A DNA stretch of 64,000 bases. Origin: Telmatospirillum sp. J64-1. Lineage in GTDB: Bacteria; Pseudomonadota; Alphaproteobacteria; Rhodospirillales; Magnetospirillaceae. Below are positions 39,489 to 49,004 of the stretch, one piece after another (the stretch's first letter is position 1; each line of letters opens with the position of its first letter). The notes beneath the pieces were generated by a model that saw only the letters and a list, made by a program, of their open reading frames with translations, was not told where the DNA came from and searched no databases. The stretch spans positions 62,001-126,000 of the forward strand of contig NZ_SBHN01000006.1 of the NCBI RefSeq assembly GCF_006980715.1. The letters are read 5' to 3'. The position numbers and the translations under genes are program-made.

Positions 39489-40361
39489 TCAATCCGGCCA
39501 GCGGCGGTGCAGCCACAGCCATTGATCCGGGCGCTCCCGGATCCAGCTTTCCAGCGTGGCGTTGACCTGGGTCATGGCCGCCAGGATATCGGCATGGCGG
39601 TCGCCGCTATGGGGCAGGTCCATGGGCGGGAAGATGGTATAGCGGAAACGGGCGCCGCCCAGGCGTTCCATGCGGGCGGGCAGGATCGGGCAATCGAATT
39701 TATAGGCGAACTGCGCCAGGGCCGGGGCGGTCATGGCGTCGCGGCCGAAGAAGGGAACGGGAATGCCGTCATTCATCTTCTGGTCCACCAGCATGCCGAT
39801 ATGCTCGCCCTGCTTGAGCAGCTGCACCGCCCGCCTTGCCCCGCTCGATCCCTTGGGAATCATCTCGCCGGCATCTTCCACGGTGCGGCGCTCGTAGAGC
39901 CATTTGGCCCAGCGGTTGTTGGCCGCCCGGAAGATGAAATGCAGACGCAGGCCGTAACGCTGGTGAGGCAGGTTGGCGCCCACCTCCCAATTGCCGATAT
40001 GGCCGGAGACGATCAGCCCCGGCTTGCCGTCGTCGCGGAGTTGTTCCAGATATTCCGCCCCGACGATCTCGACCCGGTCGGATTTCAGGATGCGATCGAT
40101 CTGGGAGAATTCGCCCAGGCAGCGGCCGAGATGGTCCCACATATCCCGCACGATCTTCTCGCGCTCGGCCTCGCTTTTCTCGGGAAAGGCGCGCGCCAGA
40201 TTGCGCCGCGCGCGCCGGGTCACGCTCATCCGCATGCCGATATGACGGCCGATGGCCGATCCCAGGGCCGAGGCCCAGTCCAGCGGCAGAATGCGGAACA
40301 GCCCATAGCCCACGACCCCAAGCACGGCCAGCATGAAATTGCGCAAGCCGCCCTTATTCAT
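39489..40361 (-). CDS. Lipid A late acyltransferase, LpxL/HtrB family
   Basis: Inner-membrane acyltransferase that adds a secondary acyl chain to Kdo2-lipid IVA. The 290-residue protein has an N-terminal membrane helix, the catalytic HX4E motif in SGHIGNWEVG, RAANNRWAKWLYERR and the segment DQKMNDGIPVPFFGRDAMTAPA. Start overlaps the lpxK stop by 8 bases. Whether it corresponds to LpxL or LpxM cannot be told from sequence alone. Confidence 0.92.
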   Translation of the reverse strand: MNKGGLRNFMLAVLGVVGYGLFRILPLDWASALGSAIGRHIGMRMSVTRRARRNLARAFPEKSEAEREKIVRDMWDHLGRCLGEFSQIDRILKSDRVEIVGAEYLEQLRDDGKPGLIVSGHIGNWEVGANLPHQRYGLRLHFIFRAANNRWAKWLYERRTVEDAGEMIPKGSSGARRAVQLLKQGEHIGMLVDQKMNDGIPVPFFGRDAMTAPALAQFAYKFDCPILPARMERLGGARFRYTIFPPMDLPHSGDRHADILAAMTQVNATLESWIRERPDQWLWLHRRWPD

Positions 40362-41340
40362 TCCCGTCTCTCTCCCAGGCTTTCCTCAACACATGATGCA
40401 ATGCCGCCTCGTCTTCCCAGCGCAGTTCGATCCCCAGCACCCCCACATGCGGGCGCAGATCCTGAGGCAGGCGCACGAAATCCTTGGCCGTGGTCAAGAC
40501 GATGGCCTCCTGGCTGCGGGCTTCCTCCAGGATCGTCTCGATCTCGGCACGGGTGAAGGGATGGTGATCGGCGAAGGCATGGCAGGACAATAGCGTGACG
40601 TCCAGTCCGCGCAAGGTGTCAAAGAACTTGGCCGGGCGGCCGATCCCTGCGAAGGCGACGGCGCGCTTGCCCGCCAGGGCCGCGGCCTCCGGGCCCGGCA
40701 CCATGCCGGCGCGCAGCAGCGTCAGCCCGGCATGCCGCGCCAGGGCAGCAAGGCCGCAGCGGTCCGGTCCCACCACCACCAAAGCGGAAGCACGGGACAA
40801 GCCGCGCGCCACCGGCTCGCGCAGGGGACCGGCGGGAATCACCCGCCCATTGCCGAAGCCCGTGGCACCATCCACCACCACCAGAGACAGGTCCTTCGCC
40901 AGGGACGGATTCTGGAAGCCGTCATCCATGATCACCACGCCCGCCCCGTTTTCCTGGGCGGCGCGGCCTCCGGCGGCGCGGTCGCGGGAAATCCAGCAGG
41001 GGGCTGCACGGGCCAGCAACAGCGGTTCGTCGCCTACATCGCGATAGCCATGGATTTGTGGATCGACCCGCACCGGCCCGGCCAGACGCCCGCCATAGCC
41101 GCGCGAGAGGAAATGTGGCCTCCGCCCCGAATCCGTTAGCAGACGCGCCAGGGAAAGGGCGACGGGTGTCTTGCCCACCCCGCCGGCCGTGATATTTCCC
41201 ACGCAGATCACCGGAACGTCCAGGCGCAGGGGCGTGGCGGACGCTTGGCGCAGGGCCCCGGCGGTTCCATAAAGCCAGCCCAGCGGCGACAGCAGGCGAG
41301 GCAAGGCGCCGTCACGCGCCCAGAAGTCAGGTGCCCGCAT
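40354..41340 (-). CDS. lpxK: Tetraacyldisaccharide 4'-kinase LpxK
   Basis: Phosphorylates the lipid A disaccharide at the 4' position. From the ATG at 41340 it is 328 residues. An N-terminal membrane anchor (PRLLSPLGWLYGTAGALRQ) is followed by the Walker A loop ITAGGVGKTPV, RGYGG, and DDGFQNPSL. The start lies 14 bases inside the 3' end of waaA and begins MRAPDFW, the family's usual start. Confidence 0.94.
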   Translation of the reverse strand: MRAPDFWARDGALPRLLSPLGWLYGTAGALRQASATPLRLDVPVICVGNITAGGVGKTPVALSLARLLTDSGRRPHFLSRGYGGRLAGPVRVDPQIHGYRDVGDEPLLLARAAPCWISRDRAAGGRAAQENGAGVVIMDDGFQNPSLAKDLSLVVVDGATGFGNGRVIPAGPLREPVARGLSRASALVVVGPDRCGLAALARHAGLTLLRAGMVPGPEAAALAGKRAVAFAGIGRPAKFFDTLRGLDVTLLSCHAFADHHPFTRAEIETILEEARSQEAIVLTTAKDFVRLPQDLRPHVGVLGIELRWEDEAALHHVLRKAWERDGNE

Positions 41341-42616
41341 GGACCGCCTTTTCCTCCAGGCCGTCGAGCCAGGGCGACAGCCGGGCCAGCAGGGCGTCCA
41401 GCGCCCCGGCCTCGGCAAGACCGGCCTCGCGGCCGCGCTCGCCCATCTCCGCGGCTTGCGTCGGGTCGGCCAGCAGGCGGTCCAGGGCCTCGGCCAGGGC
41501 CGCCTCGTCCGCCACTTGGCAGGCCGCCCCCCGGTCCAGCAGCAGCTTCACCGCAGGGGCGAAATTGCCCATGTTCGGGCCGAACAGCACGGCGCAGCCC
41601 AGACGTGCCGGTTCCAGCGGATTCTGCCCGCCGGACGCCCCCAGGCTCTTGCCGACGAAGACCAGCTTCACCGCGCGGTAGAACAGGCCCAATTCGCCTA
41701 GGGTATCGGCCAGGTAGACTTCCGTCCCCGCCTCCACGGCCGCGCCGGACGAGCGCAGGGCGACGGCATGGCCTTGCGCCGCCAAGTCCTCGGCGATGCG
41801 CGGGCCGCGCTGGGGATGACGGGGCACCACCACCGTCAGCAGGCCGGGATGACGGGCGGCGAGGCGGCGATGAACGCGGGCGGCCAGGGCCTCCTCGCCG
41901 TCATGGGTGCTGGCCGCCAGCCAGACCGGACGCCCACCGAGAAGGCGCCGCACCTCCGCCAGCGCCCCCTCCTCGGCCGGTAAGGGCGGGGCGGCATGTT
42001 TCAGGTTGCCGACGCAATCGGCCTCCCGCGCGCCCAGCTCGCGCAGGCGGGCGGCGTCTTCCGGCGTCTGCCCCAGGCACAGGGCGAAGGACGACAGCAT
42101 CTCGGCGGCGAAGGAAGGCGCACGGCGCCAGTTGCGGAAGGATTTCGCCGACATCCGCCCCTGGATCAGCACCATGGGCAGGCGACGGGCGCGCGCTTCG
42201 GCCAACATGTTGGGCCACAGTTCGGATTCCGCCCACAGCGCCAGGTCGGGCCGCCAATGATCGAGAAAACGCGCCACATAGGCGCGCCGGTCCACGGGAA
42301 TATATTGATGCAGTGCCCCGGCAGGCAGCCTTTCGGCCATCAGCCGGGCCGAGGTCACGGTGCCGGTGGTGATCAGCACCGAAAGGCCACGCTCGGCCGT
42401 CAGGCGCTCGATCAGCGGCAGCACCGACAGGCTTTCGCCGACACTGGCGGCATGCAGCCAGACCAGCCGCCCCTCGGGGCGCGGCAGGCTTGGCTGGCCC
42501 AGCCTTTCGGGAAAACGTGCCGCATCCTCCTTGCCCCGCGCCAGACGGCGGTTGAGGTAGAGGGAGAGCAGCGGCGCCCCCAATTCCGTCAAGCCGCGAT
42601 AGAGCGACAGGATCAC
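41327..42616 (-). CDS. waaA: 3-deoxy-D-manno-octulosonic acid transferase
   Basis: Transfers Kdo from CMP-Kdo to lipid IVA. The 429-residue protein has an N-terminal membrane anchor, ERLGQPSLPRPEGRLVWLHAASVGES, VLITTGTVTSARLM, WAESELWPNML and the C-terminal GKSLGASGGQNPLEPARLGCAVLFGPNMGNF, all WaaA signatures. It overlaps the DUF374 gene upstream by four bases (ATGA) and lpxK downstream by 14. Confidence 0.95.
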   Translation of the reverse strand: MILSLYRGLTELGAPLLSLYLNRRLARGKEDAARFPERLGQPSLPRPEGRLVWLHAASVGESLSVLPLIERLTAERGLSVLITTGTVTSARLMAERLPAGALHQYIPVDRRAYVARFLDHWRPDLALWAESELWPNMLAEARARRLPMVLIQGRMSAKSFRNWRRAPSFAAEMLSSFALCLGQTPEDAARLRELGAREADCVGNLKHAAPPLPAEEGALAEVRRLLGGRPVWLAASTHDGEEALAARVHRRLAARHPGLLTVVVPRHPQRGPRIAEDLAAQGHAVALRSSGAAVEAGTEVYLADTLGELGLFYRAVKLVFVGKSLGASGGQNPLEPARLGCAVLFGPNMGNFAPAVKLLLDRGAACQVADEAALAEALDRLLADPTQAAEMGERGREAGLAEAGALDALLARLSPWLDGLEEKAVHAGT

Positions 42617-43335
42617 GTTCCGGCCTCTTGCACCTTCTCGGCGGGCAGGACGGCTTCATGCCCCATCCGCTGGTCGGCCGCGGCGGTGATGGCGTTGAGC
42701 CGTCCCTCCACCTCCTCGCGCAGAGCTTCCAGCCCGGCCTCGCTGGTATCGCGCGGCACCTCCAACGGACGGCCCCAGACGAAGACGCCCCTCGAGAAGG
42801 GCAGCGCCACCATGAAGCGGTCCCAACTGCCCAGAACGCGGCTGCGCTTGGCCGAGAAGGTCGCGGGGATGATGGGAACGCCCGCCATCTTGGCGATATT
42901 GACGATCCCCGCCGAGGCCCGCATGCGCGGCCCGCGCGGACCGTCGGGCGTGATGCCCACGCATTGCCCGGCCTTCAGCGCCTTGAGCATGGCGCGCAAG
43001 GCGCCGCTGCCGCCCTTGGAACTGGAACCGGCGATGGTGTCGATGTCGAAATGCGAGACGGTGCGGGCGATCAGCTGGCCGTCGCGATGCTGGGAAATCA
43101 GCATGTTGATCGGCACGCCCCGGCGCCAGCTATAGGGCATCATCAAGATGCGGCCATGCCAGAAAGCCAGGATGAAGGGCTTGCCCGCATCCCAATAGGC
43201 CGCGGGGATATGGCCGTTCACCACCTCCCAGCGCCCCGTCTTCATGACCAGCCGGATATACAGCGAGCCCAACCAGCACAAGGCGGCACGAACGCCGTCC
43301 GAGCGCGTGAACGTCTTCAGCATCCTCTTCAACAC
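42613..43335 (-). CDS. DUF374 lysophospholipid acyltransferase-like protein
   Basis: A 240-residue protein of the DUF374 family, related to acyltransferases; LpxJ-type lipid A acyltransferases belong to this group. It has FILAFWHGRILMMPY (HX4-type catalytic His), IAGSSSKGGSGALRAMLKAL and ITPDGPRGPRM. Placement between msbA and waaA, with coupling to waaA, supports a role in lipid A acylation. That would give the cluster two different late acyltransferases; the exact acyl position is unknown. Confidence 0.88.
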   Translation of the reverse strand: MLKRMLKTFTRSDGVRAALCWLGSLYIRLVMKTGRWEVVNGHIPAAYWDAGKPFILAFWHGRILMMPYSWRRGVPINMLISQHRDGQLIARTVSHFDIDTIAGSSSKGGSGALRAMLKALKAGQCVGITPDGPRGPRMRASAGIVNIAKMAGVPIIPATFSAKRSRVLGSWDRFMVALPFSRGVFVWGRPLEVPRDTSEAGLEALREEVEGRLNAITAAADQRMGHEAVLPAEKVQEAGT

Positions 43336-43338
43336 GGC

Positions 43339-45123
43339 TCAGCCCTCCGACGGAGCCGGTTCGGCGGCGAATTGCAGGGAGTAAAGGCGGGCATAGACGC
43401 CGCCCTTGGCCAGCAATTCCTCGTGATTGCCGCTTTCCACCACACGGCCCTGATCCATCACGTGGATGATATGGGCGCCGACCACGGTGGACAAGCGGTG
43501 AGCGATGACGATGGTGGTGCGGCCCTTCATCAAGGCGTCCAGGGCCGCCTGGACATGGCGCTCGGACTCGGTGTCCAGCGCCGAGGTCGCTTCGTCGAGC
43601 AGCAGGATCGGCGCGTTGCGCAGCATGGCGCGCGCGATGGCCAAGCGCTGGCGCTGGCCGCCCGAGAGGTTGATGCCCTTCTCGCCGACCATGGTGTCAT
43701 AGCCCTGGGGCAGCGCCATGATGAAGTCATGGGCGGCGGCATGGCGGGCGGCCTCCTCGATCTCGGCCTCCGTCGCCCCGGGGCGGCCATAGGCGATATT
43801 GGCCCGGACGGTATCGTCGAAGAGGGTGATTTCCTGGCTGACCAGGGCCATGGCCTCGCGCAGCGAGTTCAGGGTGACGTCGCGCACGTCCTGGCCGTCG
43901 ATGGTCACCGAACCGCTGTTGACGTCATAGAAGCGCGGAATGAGGTTGAGGACGGTCGACTTCCCCGCCCCCGACAGCCCCACCAGGGCCACGGTGCGCC
44001 CGGCCGGCACCTCGAGAGACAGGCCGTTCAGGGCCGGACGCTCGTCCTCCGCCCCGCGATAACCGAAATAGACGTCGCGGAAGGAAACCGCCCCGCCCTT
44101 CAGCACCAGGGGCTTGGCATCCGCCTTCTCGGTAATGTTCCGATTCAGGTCCAGCATCTCGAAGACGCGCTGCGCCGAGGCCAGGCCTTCCTGCAGGCTG
44201 GTGTTGAGGTTGGCCAGCGACTTCAGGGGCTGATAGGCCAGCATCAGCGCGGTAACGAAGGAGAAGAAGGCACCCGCCGACGTCTCTCCGGCGATGACGC
44301 GGCTGCCGCCATAGACGATGACCACGGTAACCGCCAGCCCGCCCAGCGTCTCCATGATCGGGCTCGACGCGGCACGGGTCCGCGAGGCGCGATAGGTCAG
44401 CTTGAAGATGGTGTCGATCAGCGACCCCACCTTGCTGCGCTCATAGGCTTCCATGCCATAGGCCTTGACCACGCGCATGCCCTGGAAGCTCTGCTCCAGC
44501 GCGGTCATGAAGCGGCCGACCTCTTCCTGGGTATTCGCGGTGACGCGGCGCATGCGGCGGCCCAGGCGCTGGATCGGCAGGATCGCCAGCGGGAAGACGA
44601 AGAAGCTGACGGCCGCCAGCGCCCAGTCCTGGTAGAACATCACGGCGACCAGGAAGATCACCGACAGCGCGTCCTTGCCCAGCCCCGTCAGGGAATTGGA
44701 GACGGCGCCGCGCATCATGTTGATGTCGTTGGTCAGGCGCGCGATCAGCTTGCCCGTCGCCGTGGCGTGGAAATAGGCCAGATCCATCTGCAGCAGATGG
44801 CTGAACAGCCGCTTTTGCATGTCGGTGATGATGCGCAGGCCGACCTGGGACATCAGGACCGACTGGCCGTAGGTCGACAGGCCCTTGATCAGGAAGGTGA
44901 GGATCACCGCCCCGCCCACGGGCCACAGCATGGCCTCGTCGCGCTCGACGAAGACCTTGTTGACCACCGGGTCCATCAGCCAGGCCGTGGCCGCGGTCGA
45001 ACCGGCGGCAAGGGCCATGCACAGAAAAGCGAGGAGAATCTTGCCGACATAAGGGCGGATGCCCTCGGCGAAGAGGCGGCGCACCAGAAGATGCGTGGAA
45101 TGGTCCAGAGGAATTTTGCTCAA
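43339..45123 (-). CDS. msbA: Lipid A export ATP-binding/permease protein MsbA
   Basis: ABC flippase moving lipid A-core across the inner membrane. The 594-residue half-transporter has six membrane helices in residues ~20-310 and an ATPase domain with Walker A GLSGAGKST, signature LSGGQRQRLAIARA, Walker B ILLLDEATSALD and the switch His in VIAHRLSTV. The ATPase is intact. It begins the lipid A cluster, 3 bases before the DUF374 gene; the tRNA-Asp gene lies ~110 bases upstream on the same strand. Confidence 0.93.
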   Translation of the reverse strand: MSKIPLDHSTHLLVRRLFAEGIRPYVGKILLAFLCMALAAGSTAATAWLMDPVVNKVFVERDEAMLWPVGGAVILTFLIKGLSTYGQSVLMSQVGLRIITDMQKRLFSHLLQMDLAYFHATATGKLIARLTNDINMMRGAVSNSLTGLGKDALSVIFLVAVMFYQDWALAAVSFFVFPLAILPIQRLGRRMRRVTANTQEEVGRFMTALEQSFQGMRVVKAYGMEAYERSKVGSLIDTIFKLTYRASRTRAASSPIMETLGGLAVTVVIVYGGSRVIAGETSAGAFFSFVTALMLAYQPLKSLANLNTSLQEGLASAQRVFEMLDLNRNITEKADAKPLVLKGGAVSFRDVYFGYRGAEDERPALNGLSLEVPAGRTVALVGLSGAGKSTVLNLIPRFYDVNSGSVTIDGQDVRDVTLNSLREAMALVSQEITLFDDTVRANIAYGRPGATEAEIEEAARHAAAHDFIMALPQGYDTMVGEKGINLSGGQRQRLAIARAMLRNAPILLLDEATSALDTESERHVQAALDALMKGRTTIVIAHRLSTVVGAHIIHVMDQGRVVESGNHEELLAKGGVYARLYSLQFAAEPAPSEG

Positions 45124-45235
45124 GGTGCTGTCAGTGTATCGGCGGAAAGCAGCCGTCTACATAGCACGGGCGCAGCGGCGGGGCCAACGGCCGGAGTTGC
45201 ATGCAACGAGCCTTGAGCCAGCAAGGCCTGGAAAG

Positions 45236-45312
45236 TGGCGGGAGTGACGGGGCTCGAACCCGCGACCTCTGGCGTGACAGGCCAGCGCTCTAACCAACTG
45301 AGCTACACCCCC
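45236..45312 (-). tRNA. tRNA-Asp (anticodon GTC)
   Basis: Reading leftwards from 45312: acceptor stem GGGGGTG pairs with CACTCCC, D-arm TAGCTCAGTTGGTTAGAGC, anticodon arm CTGGC-CTGTCAC-GCCAG with anticodon GTC, T-arm with GGTTCGAGCCC, discriminator G and encoded CCA at 45236-45238. The gene is intact. I saw no integrase or direct repeat of its 3' end in the flanks. Confidence 0.97.
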
Positions 45313-45439
45313 GTGCAAGGGAGGCGCCTTATACCAAGGCCATTTGCCCTCCACAAGCCCTTTTCGCAAGGGCTGCGATTTTTTCTTCGGATCGCTCCGA
45401 AAGAGGGGCGAGACCGCAAGGCCCGCCCCTCTTCTGCCG

Positions 45440-46768
45440 TTATTGCGCGGCGGCGGACAGGCCTTCCGGGTCGCCCACCACCACCACCGTCAGCCGTTCG
45501 GGCTGATAGAGGCGCTGGGCCACTCGGCGCATGTCGTCCAGGGTGACGGCATCGAAATATTCGTTGCGCTTTTCCAGGTAGTCGATGCCCAGGTCGTCGA
45601 TCTGCATCGAGACCAGCATGCTTGCGATGCTGCCGGTGCTGTCCAGTTGCAGCGGGAAGGAGCCCTTGATGTAGGTCTTGGCGTTCTCGAGTTCCTCTTC
45701 ACTCACCCCCTGCTCGGCCATGCGCTGCCATTCCTGGCGGATCAGGTCGATGGATTCGGCAAGACGCGGATTGGCGGTGGCGACGGCGCCGCCCATGATG
45801 GCCGCCCGGTCCATGCTTTGCAGATAGGTGTAGACGGAATAGGCCAAACCGCGCTTGGCCCGGACCTCTTCCATCAGGCGGGACGAGAAGCTGCCGCCGC
45901 CCATGACGTAGTTCAGCAGATAGGCGGTGTAGAAGTCCGGGTCCTGGCGGTCGATCCCCTCTTCGCCGAAGACGGCGACGCTTTGCGGGATGTTGCGCTG
46001 GATCACCGTCACCTCGCCGCTGAGCTGCGGCTCGACCTCCGGCGCCAAAGCGGGCCTGACCTCGGCCGGCAGGTCGCCGAAGGTGGCATCCAGCAGCGGC
46101 CCCAGATCCTCGGGCGTGATGTCGCCGACCACGCCGATGACCAGATTGTCACGGCCGAACTGGCGGCTGACGAACTGGCGCAGGTCGTCGGCGGTGATGG
46201 CCTGCACGGTTTCCGGCGAGCCGCGCACCGGGCGGCCATAGGGATGGCCGGGGAAGACGACGCGGTACCATTCCCGGAAGGCCACGGTATTCGGGTCCTG
46301 CAATTCGCGGCGCAGCCCGGCCAGAATCTGGTTGCGGATGCGCTCGACCGGCTCGGCATCGAAACGCGGCGCGGTCAGGGCCATGCGCAGCATCTCGAAG
46401 GCGGCGTCGCGGTTCTCGGTCAGCGTCTGCAAGCGGCCGGTGAAATTATCCTGCCCCGCCGAGAAACCGAGACGCACCGCCAGGTCTTCCAGGCGGCGCT
46501 GGAAGGCCAGGGAATCCATGTCCCCCGCGCCTTCGTCGAGCAGGCCGGAAACCATATTGGCCAAACCGGCCTTCTCCTCGGGATCCAGCGCCGCACCGCC
46601 GCGGAAGGCGAACTCGACGGCGATGATGGGATTGGTATGGTCGCGCACCAACCAGGCCTCGATGCCGCCGGGACTGGTAACACGTTCCACCTGGACGGCG
46701 GCCTGGGCGGGCAGCACCGGCAGCAACAGCAGGACGAGGGCGAAAAAGGCTTTCTTCAACATCGTCAT
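45440..46768 (-). CDS. M16-family peptidase-like subunit without zinc motif
   Basis: Insulinase-fold protein of 442 residues from the ATG at 46768 with a signal peptide (FFALVLLLLPVLPAQAA). The region where M16 peptidases have HxxEH reads GLANMVSGLLDEG, so the zinc site is missing. The C-terminal half has the expected RYSVYTYLQS-like segment (GLAYSVYTYLQSMD). It starts 8 bases after the zinc-containing M16 gene and is most likely its non-catalytic partner in the periplasm. Confidence 0.9.
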   Translation of the reverse strand: MTMLKKAFFALVLLLLPVLPAQAAVQVERVTSPGGIEAWLVRDHTNPIIAVEFAFRGGAALDPEEKAGLANMVSGLLDEGAGDMDSLAFQRRLEDLAVRLGFSAGQDNFTGRLQTLTENRDAAFEMLRMALTAPRFDAEPVERIRNQILAGLRRELQDPNTVAFREWYRVVFPGHPYGRPVRGSPETVQAITADDLRQFVSRQFGRDNLVIGVVGDITPEDLGPLLDATFGDLPAEVRPALAPEVEPQLSGEVTVIQRNIPQSVAVFGEEGIDRQDPDFYTAYLLNYVMGGGSFSSRLMEEVRAKRGLAYSVYTYLQSMDRAAIMGGAVATANPRLAESIDLIRQEWQRMAEQGVSEEELENAKTYIKGSFPLQLDSTGSIASMLVSMQIDDLGIDYLEKRNEYFDAVTLDDMRRVAQRLYQPERLTVVVVGDPEGLSAAAQ

Positions 46769-46775
46769 CCCTCCC

Positions 46776-48146
46776 TCAGCCCTGTTCATCGGTTTCGCCG
46801 GCCTGCTGCGCCCGTGCGGGCAGCAGGATGCTGGTAACGGAACGGGTCGGTTCGAGAACGCGGCGCGCGGCCTCGATCACCTGTTCGTCGGTCACGGCGG
46901 CGATGCGTTCGGGCCAGGCTTCCACATCCTCGACGCTCTGGCCGGTCGCCAGGGCCTCGCCCAGGACGCGGGCACCGGTATGGAGGGAATCGCGGGCATA
47001 GACGACGGCGGCGCGCAGGCGGGTCTTGGCGCGCTCGATCTCACCGTCGGGCAGGCCCTCGACCAGGATGCGGCGCAATTCCTCGTCCATGGCCGCTTCC
47101 AGCTGGTCCATCTCAATGCCCGGGCGCGGGCTGGCGAAGACGCCGAAGGAGCCGGTATCCACCGCCGTCGGGTTGTACCAGGCCCCCGCCGAGACGGCCA
47201 AGCCCTGCTGCACCACCAGCGACTGATAGATCCGGCTGGTGCTGCCGCCGCCGATCACCTCGGCCAGGACCTGCAGGGGATAGGCGAGGTCGCTGTCTTC
47301 GGTATTGTAGCTGGGCGCGATATAGCGCCGCGACCAGGACGGCTGCTGCACGCGTTCATCATGCATCACCAGGTGCCGCTCGGTGAGATGGGGCGGCTCG
47401 CTGGGACGGATGCGCTCGGGCACCTCGCCCGCCGGAATGCGGCCGTAGGTCCGTTCGGCCAGGGGGCGCAATTGCTCGGCGGTGATGTCGCCGGCCACCA
47501 CCAGGATGGCGTTGTTTGGGGCATACCAGCGTTCATAGAAGGCCAGCGCATCCTCGCGGCTCAAACCACGGATATCGCGCTCCCAGCCGATGATGGGATT
47601 GCGGTAGGGATGCAGCAGATAGAGGGCGGCGTTGCTCTGCTCGGACAGCAGGGCGCTGGGATTGTTGTCGGTGCGCGAGCGGCGCTCTTCCAGCACCACG
47701 TCCCGTTCCGTCAGCACCTCGTTCTCGTCCAGGCGCAGATTGGTCATGCGGTCGGCTTCCATCCGCATGACCATTTCCAGATGCTCGACGGCGATGTTCT
47801 GGAAATAGCCGGTATAGTCGTAGCTGGTAAAAGCGTTATCGCGCCCGCCATGGCGGGCCACGATACGGGAGAACTCGCCCGAGGGGACCTCCTCGGTGCC
47901 CTTGAACATCAGATGTTCGAGGAAATGCGCCAACCCGGTCTTGCCCGGCTCTTCGTCGGCTGAGCCCACGCGATACCACACCATGTGGCTGACGACCGGC
48001 ATGCGGTGGTTGGGCACCACCACGACCTGCATGCCGTTATCCAAGGTGAAGGTTTCGGGGTTGAAGACCTGGGCACGCGCGGCGCCTGCCAGACCGACCA
48101 CAAGGGTCGCCAGCAGAACCACGCGGGCAAGCAAACTGGGGATCAT
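46776..48146 (-). CDS. Secreted M16-family zinc peptidase
   Basis: Catalytic M16B peptidase of 456 residues from the ATG at 48146 with a signal peptide (LLATLVVGLAGAARAQ). The inverted zinc motif is HFLEH at about residue 70, with the distal Glu in the segment ENEVLTERDVVLEERRSR, so it should be active. It forms an operon with the following zinc-less M16 gene, as in heterodimeric peptidases such as mitochondrial processing peptidase. Substrate unknown. Confidence 0.93.
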   Translation of the reverse strand: MIPSLLARVVLLATLVVGLAGAARAQVFNPETFTLDNGMQVVVVPNHRMPVVSHMVWYRVGSADEEPGKTGLAHFLEHLMFKGTEEVPSGEFSRIVARHGGRDNAFTSYDYTGYFQNIAVEHLEMVMRMEADRMTNLRLDENEVLTERDVVLEERRSRTDNNPSALLSEQSNAALYLLHPYRNPIIGWERDIRGLSREDALAFYERWYAPNNAILVVAGDITAEQLRPLAERTYGRIPAGEVPERIRPSEPPHLTERHLVMHDERVQQPSWSRRYIAPSYNTEDSDLAYPLQVLAEVIGGGSTSRIYQSLVVQQGLAVSAGAWYNPTAVDTGSFGVFASPRPGIEMDQLEAAMDEELRRILVEGLPDGEIERAKTRLRAAVVYARDSLHTGARVLGEALATGQSVEDVEAWPERIAAVTDEQVIEAARRVLEPTRSVTSILLPARAQQAGETDEQG

Positions 48147-48264
48147 CCCATCCTCCCGGCGGTGATGTTTGCCGGGATATAAGGTGAAGACGGCGGCTGG
48201 GCAACGCTGCAAACGTCACCCTGCCGTGATCACGAAACCTGATGCAGAAAAACTCCTGCTTTCA

Positions 48265-48371
48265 TCGTCATTCCCGCGAAAGCGGGAATCCATGCTGCCG
48301 CGGCATCGGTATTGAGCGGCTCGCATCTCTACAAGCCCCCACATGGACCCCCGCTTTCGCGGGGGTGACGA
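48265..48371. repeat. Palindromic dispersed repeat, copy 3
   Basis: Termini are the same as at 18476 and 29444 (TCGTCATTCCCGCG...CGCGGGGGTGACGA), length 107 bases with a longer unrelated core. No X-type double hairpin accompanies this copy. It lies between the DUF3035 gene and the M16 peptidase gene, both leftward, and may end transcription of the former. Confidence 0.9.
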
Positions 48372-48390
48372 TGCGGTGCAGGACAGCCTG

Positions 48391-48963
48391 TTAGAACAGA
48401 CCTTCCAGCAGGCCGCGCTGACGGCGCTGGATGATCGGAGTGTCGCCTTCGTTGACGGCACGGCCGAGGGCCTGGTTCTCGCGCAGGCGACGGGCTTCGG
48501 CGGCGGCATCGACCACGACGCCAGCGGGGGCGGGGTCACGCCAGAAGAGCAGGCGGTCGGTAAAGCTTTCGCTGGCGGCTGCCAGGGCGGCGGATTCGCG
48601 GTTCACCAAGCTGCGGATTTCCGGATCGGCACGGTCGGCACCGGCTTGGCGCAGCAGCACGATCTCGCCTGCGGAACGCCCGGCACGGTCGATCTGGGTG
48701 GTCGGCCCCAGGGAACGGCCGAGCAGGCTCTGGCGGGCCATGTCCCGCGCCGTGCCTTCCTGCGGGCGCACCGCCCCGGGAGCCGGCGGACGCAAGCTGT
48801 AATCGGGCGGCAGCGCCAGCGGCGCCCGCGAGACCACGGCGAATTCGTCAGGGACCTGCTTGTCCCAGCCAAGAGCGCTCCGCGTTTCGGAGCAGCCCGT
48901 AGCGGTAAGGGCGATAAGGAGGCCGGCAAAAGCGACGCGCCCGGCCCGGGCAATGCTACGCAT
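48391..48963 (-). CDS. DUF3035 lipoprotein
   Basis: Alphaproteobacterial envelope protein, 190 residues from the ATG at 48963. The signal has a lipobox-like ALTATGC, then FAVVSRAPLALPPDYSLRPPAPGAVRP, the core motif of DUF3035. The family often sits beside lspA and M16 peptidase genes, as here. Its biochemical role is not known; an outer-membrane assembly function has been suggested for similar proteins, but the sequence gives no proof. Confidence 0.85.
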   Translation of the reverse strand: MRSIARAGRVAFAGLLIALTATGCSETRSALGWDKQVPDEFAVVSRAPLALPPDYSLRPPAPGAVRPQEGTARDMARQSLLGRSLGPTTQIDRAGRSAGEIVLLRQAGADRADPEIRSLVNRESAALAAASESFTDRLLFWRDPAPAGVVVDAAAEARRLRENQALGRAVNEGDTPIIQRRQRGLLEGLF

Positions 48964-49004
48964 GGATGGTTTCCCGCTTAAGACGAAGGTCATGGCTATT
49001 TCAG

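Noticed and set aside
45236-45312. tRNA-Asp as an integration site for a genomic island
   Set aside because: No integrase gene and no direct repeat of the tRNA 3' end in the flanks; neighbours are housekeeping genes.
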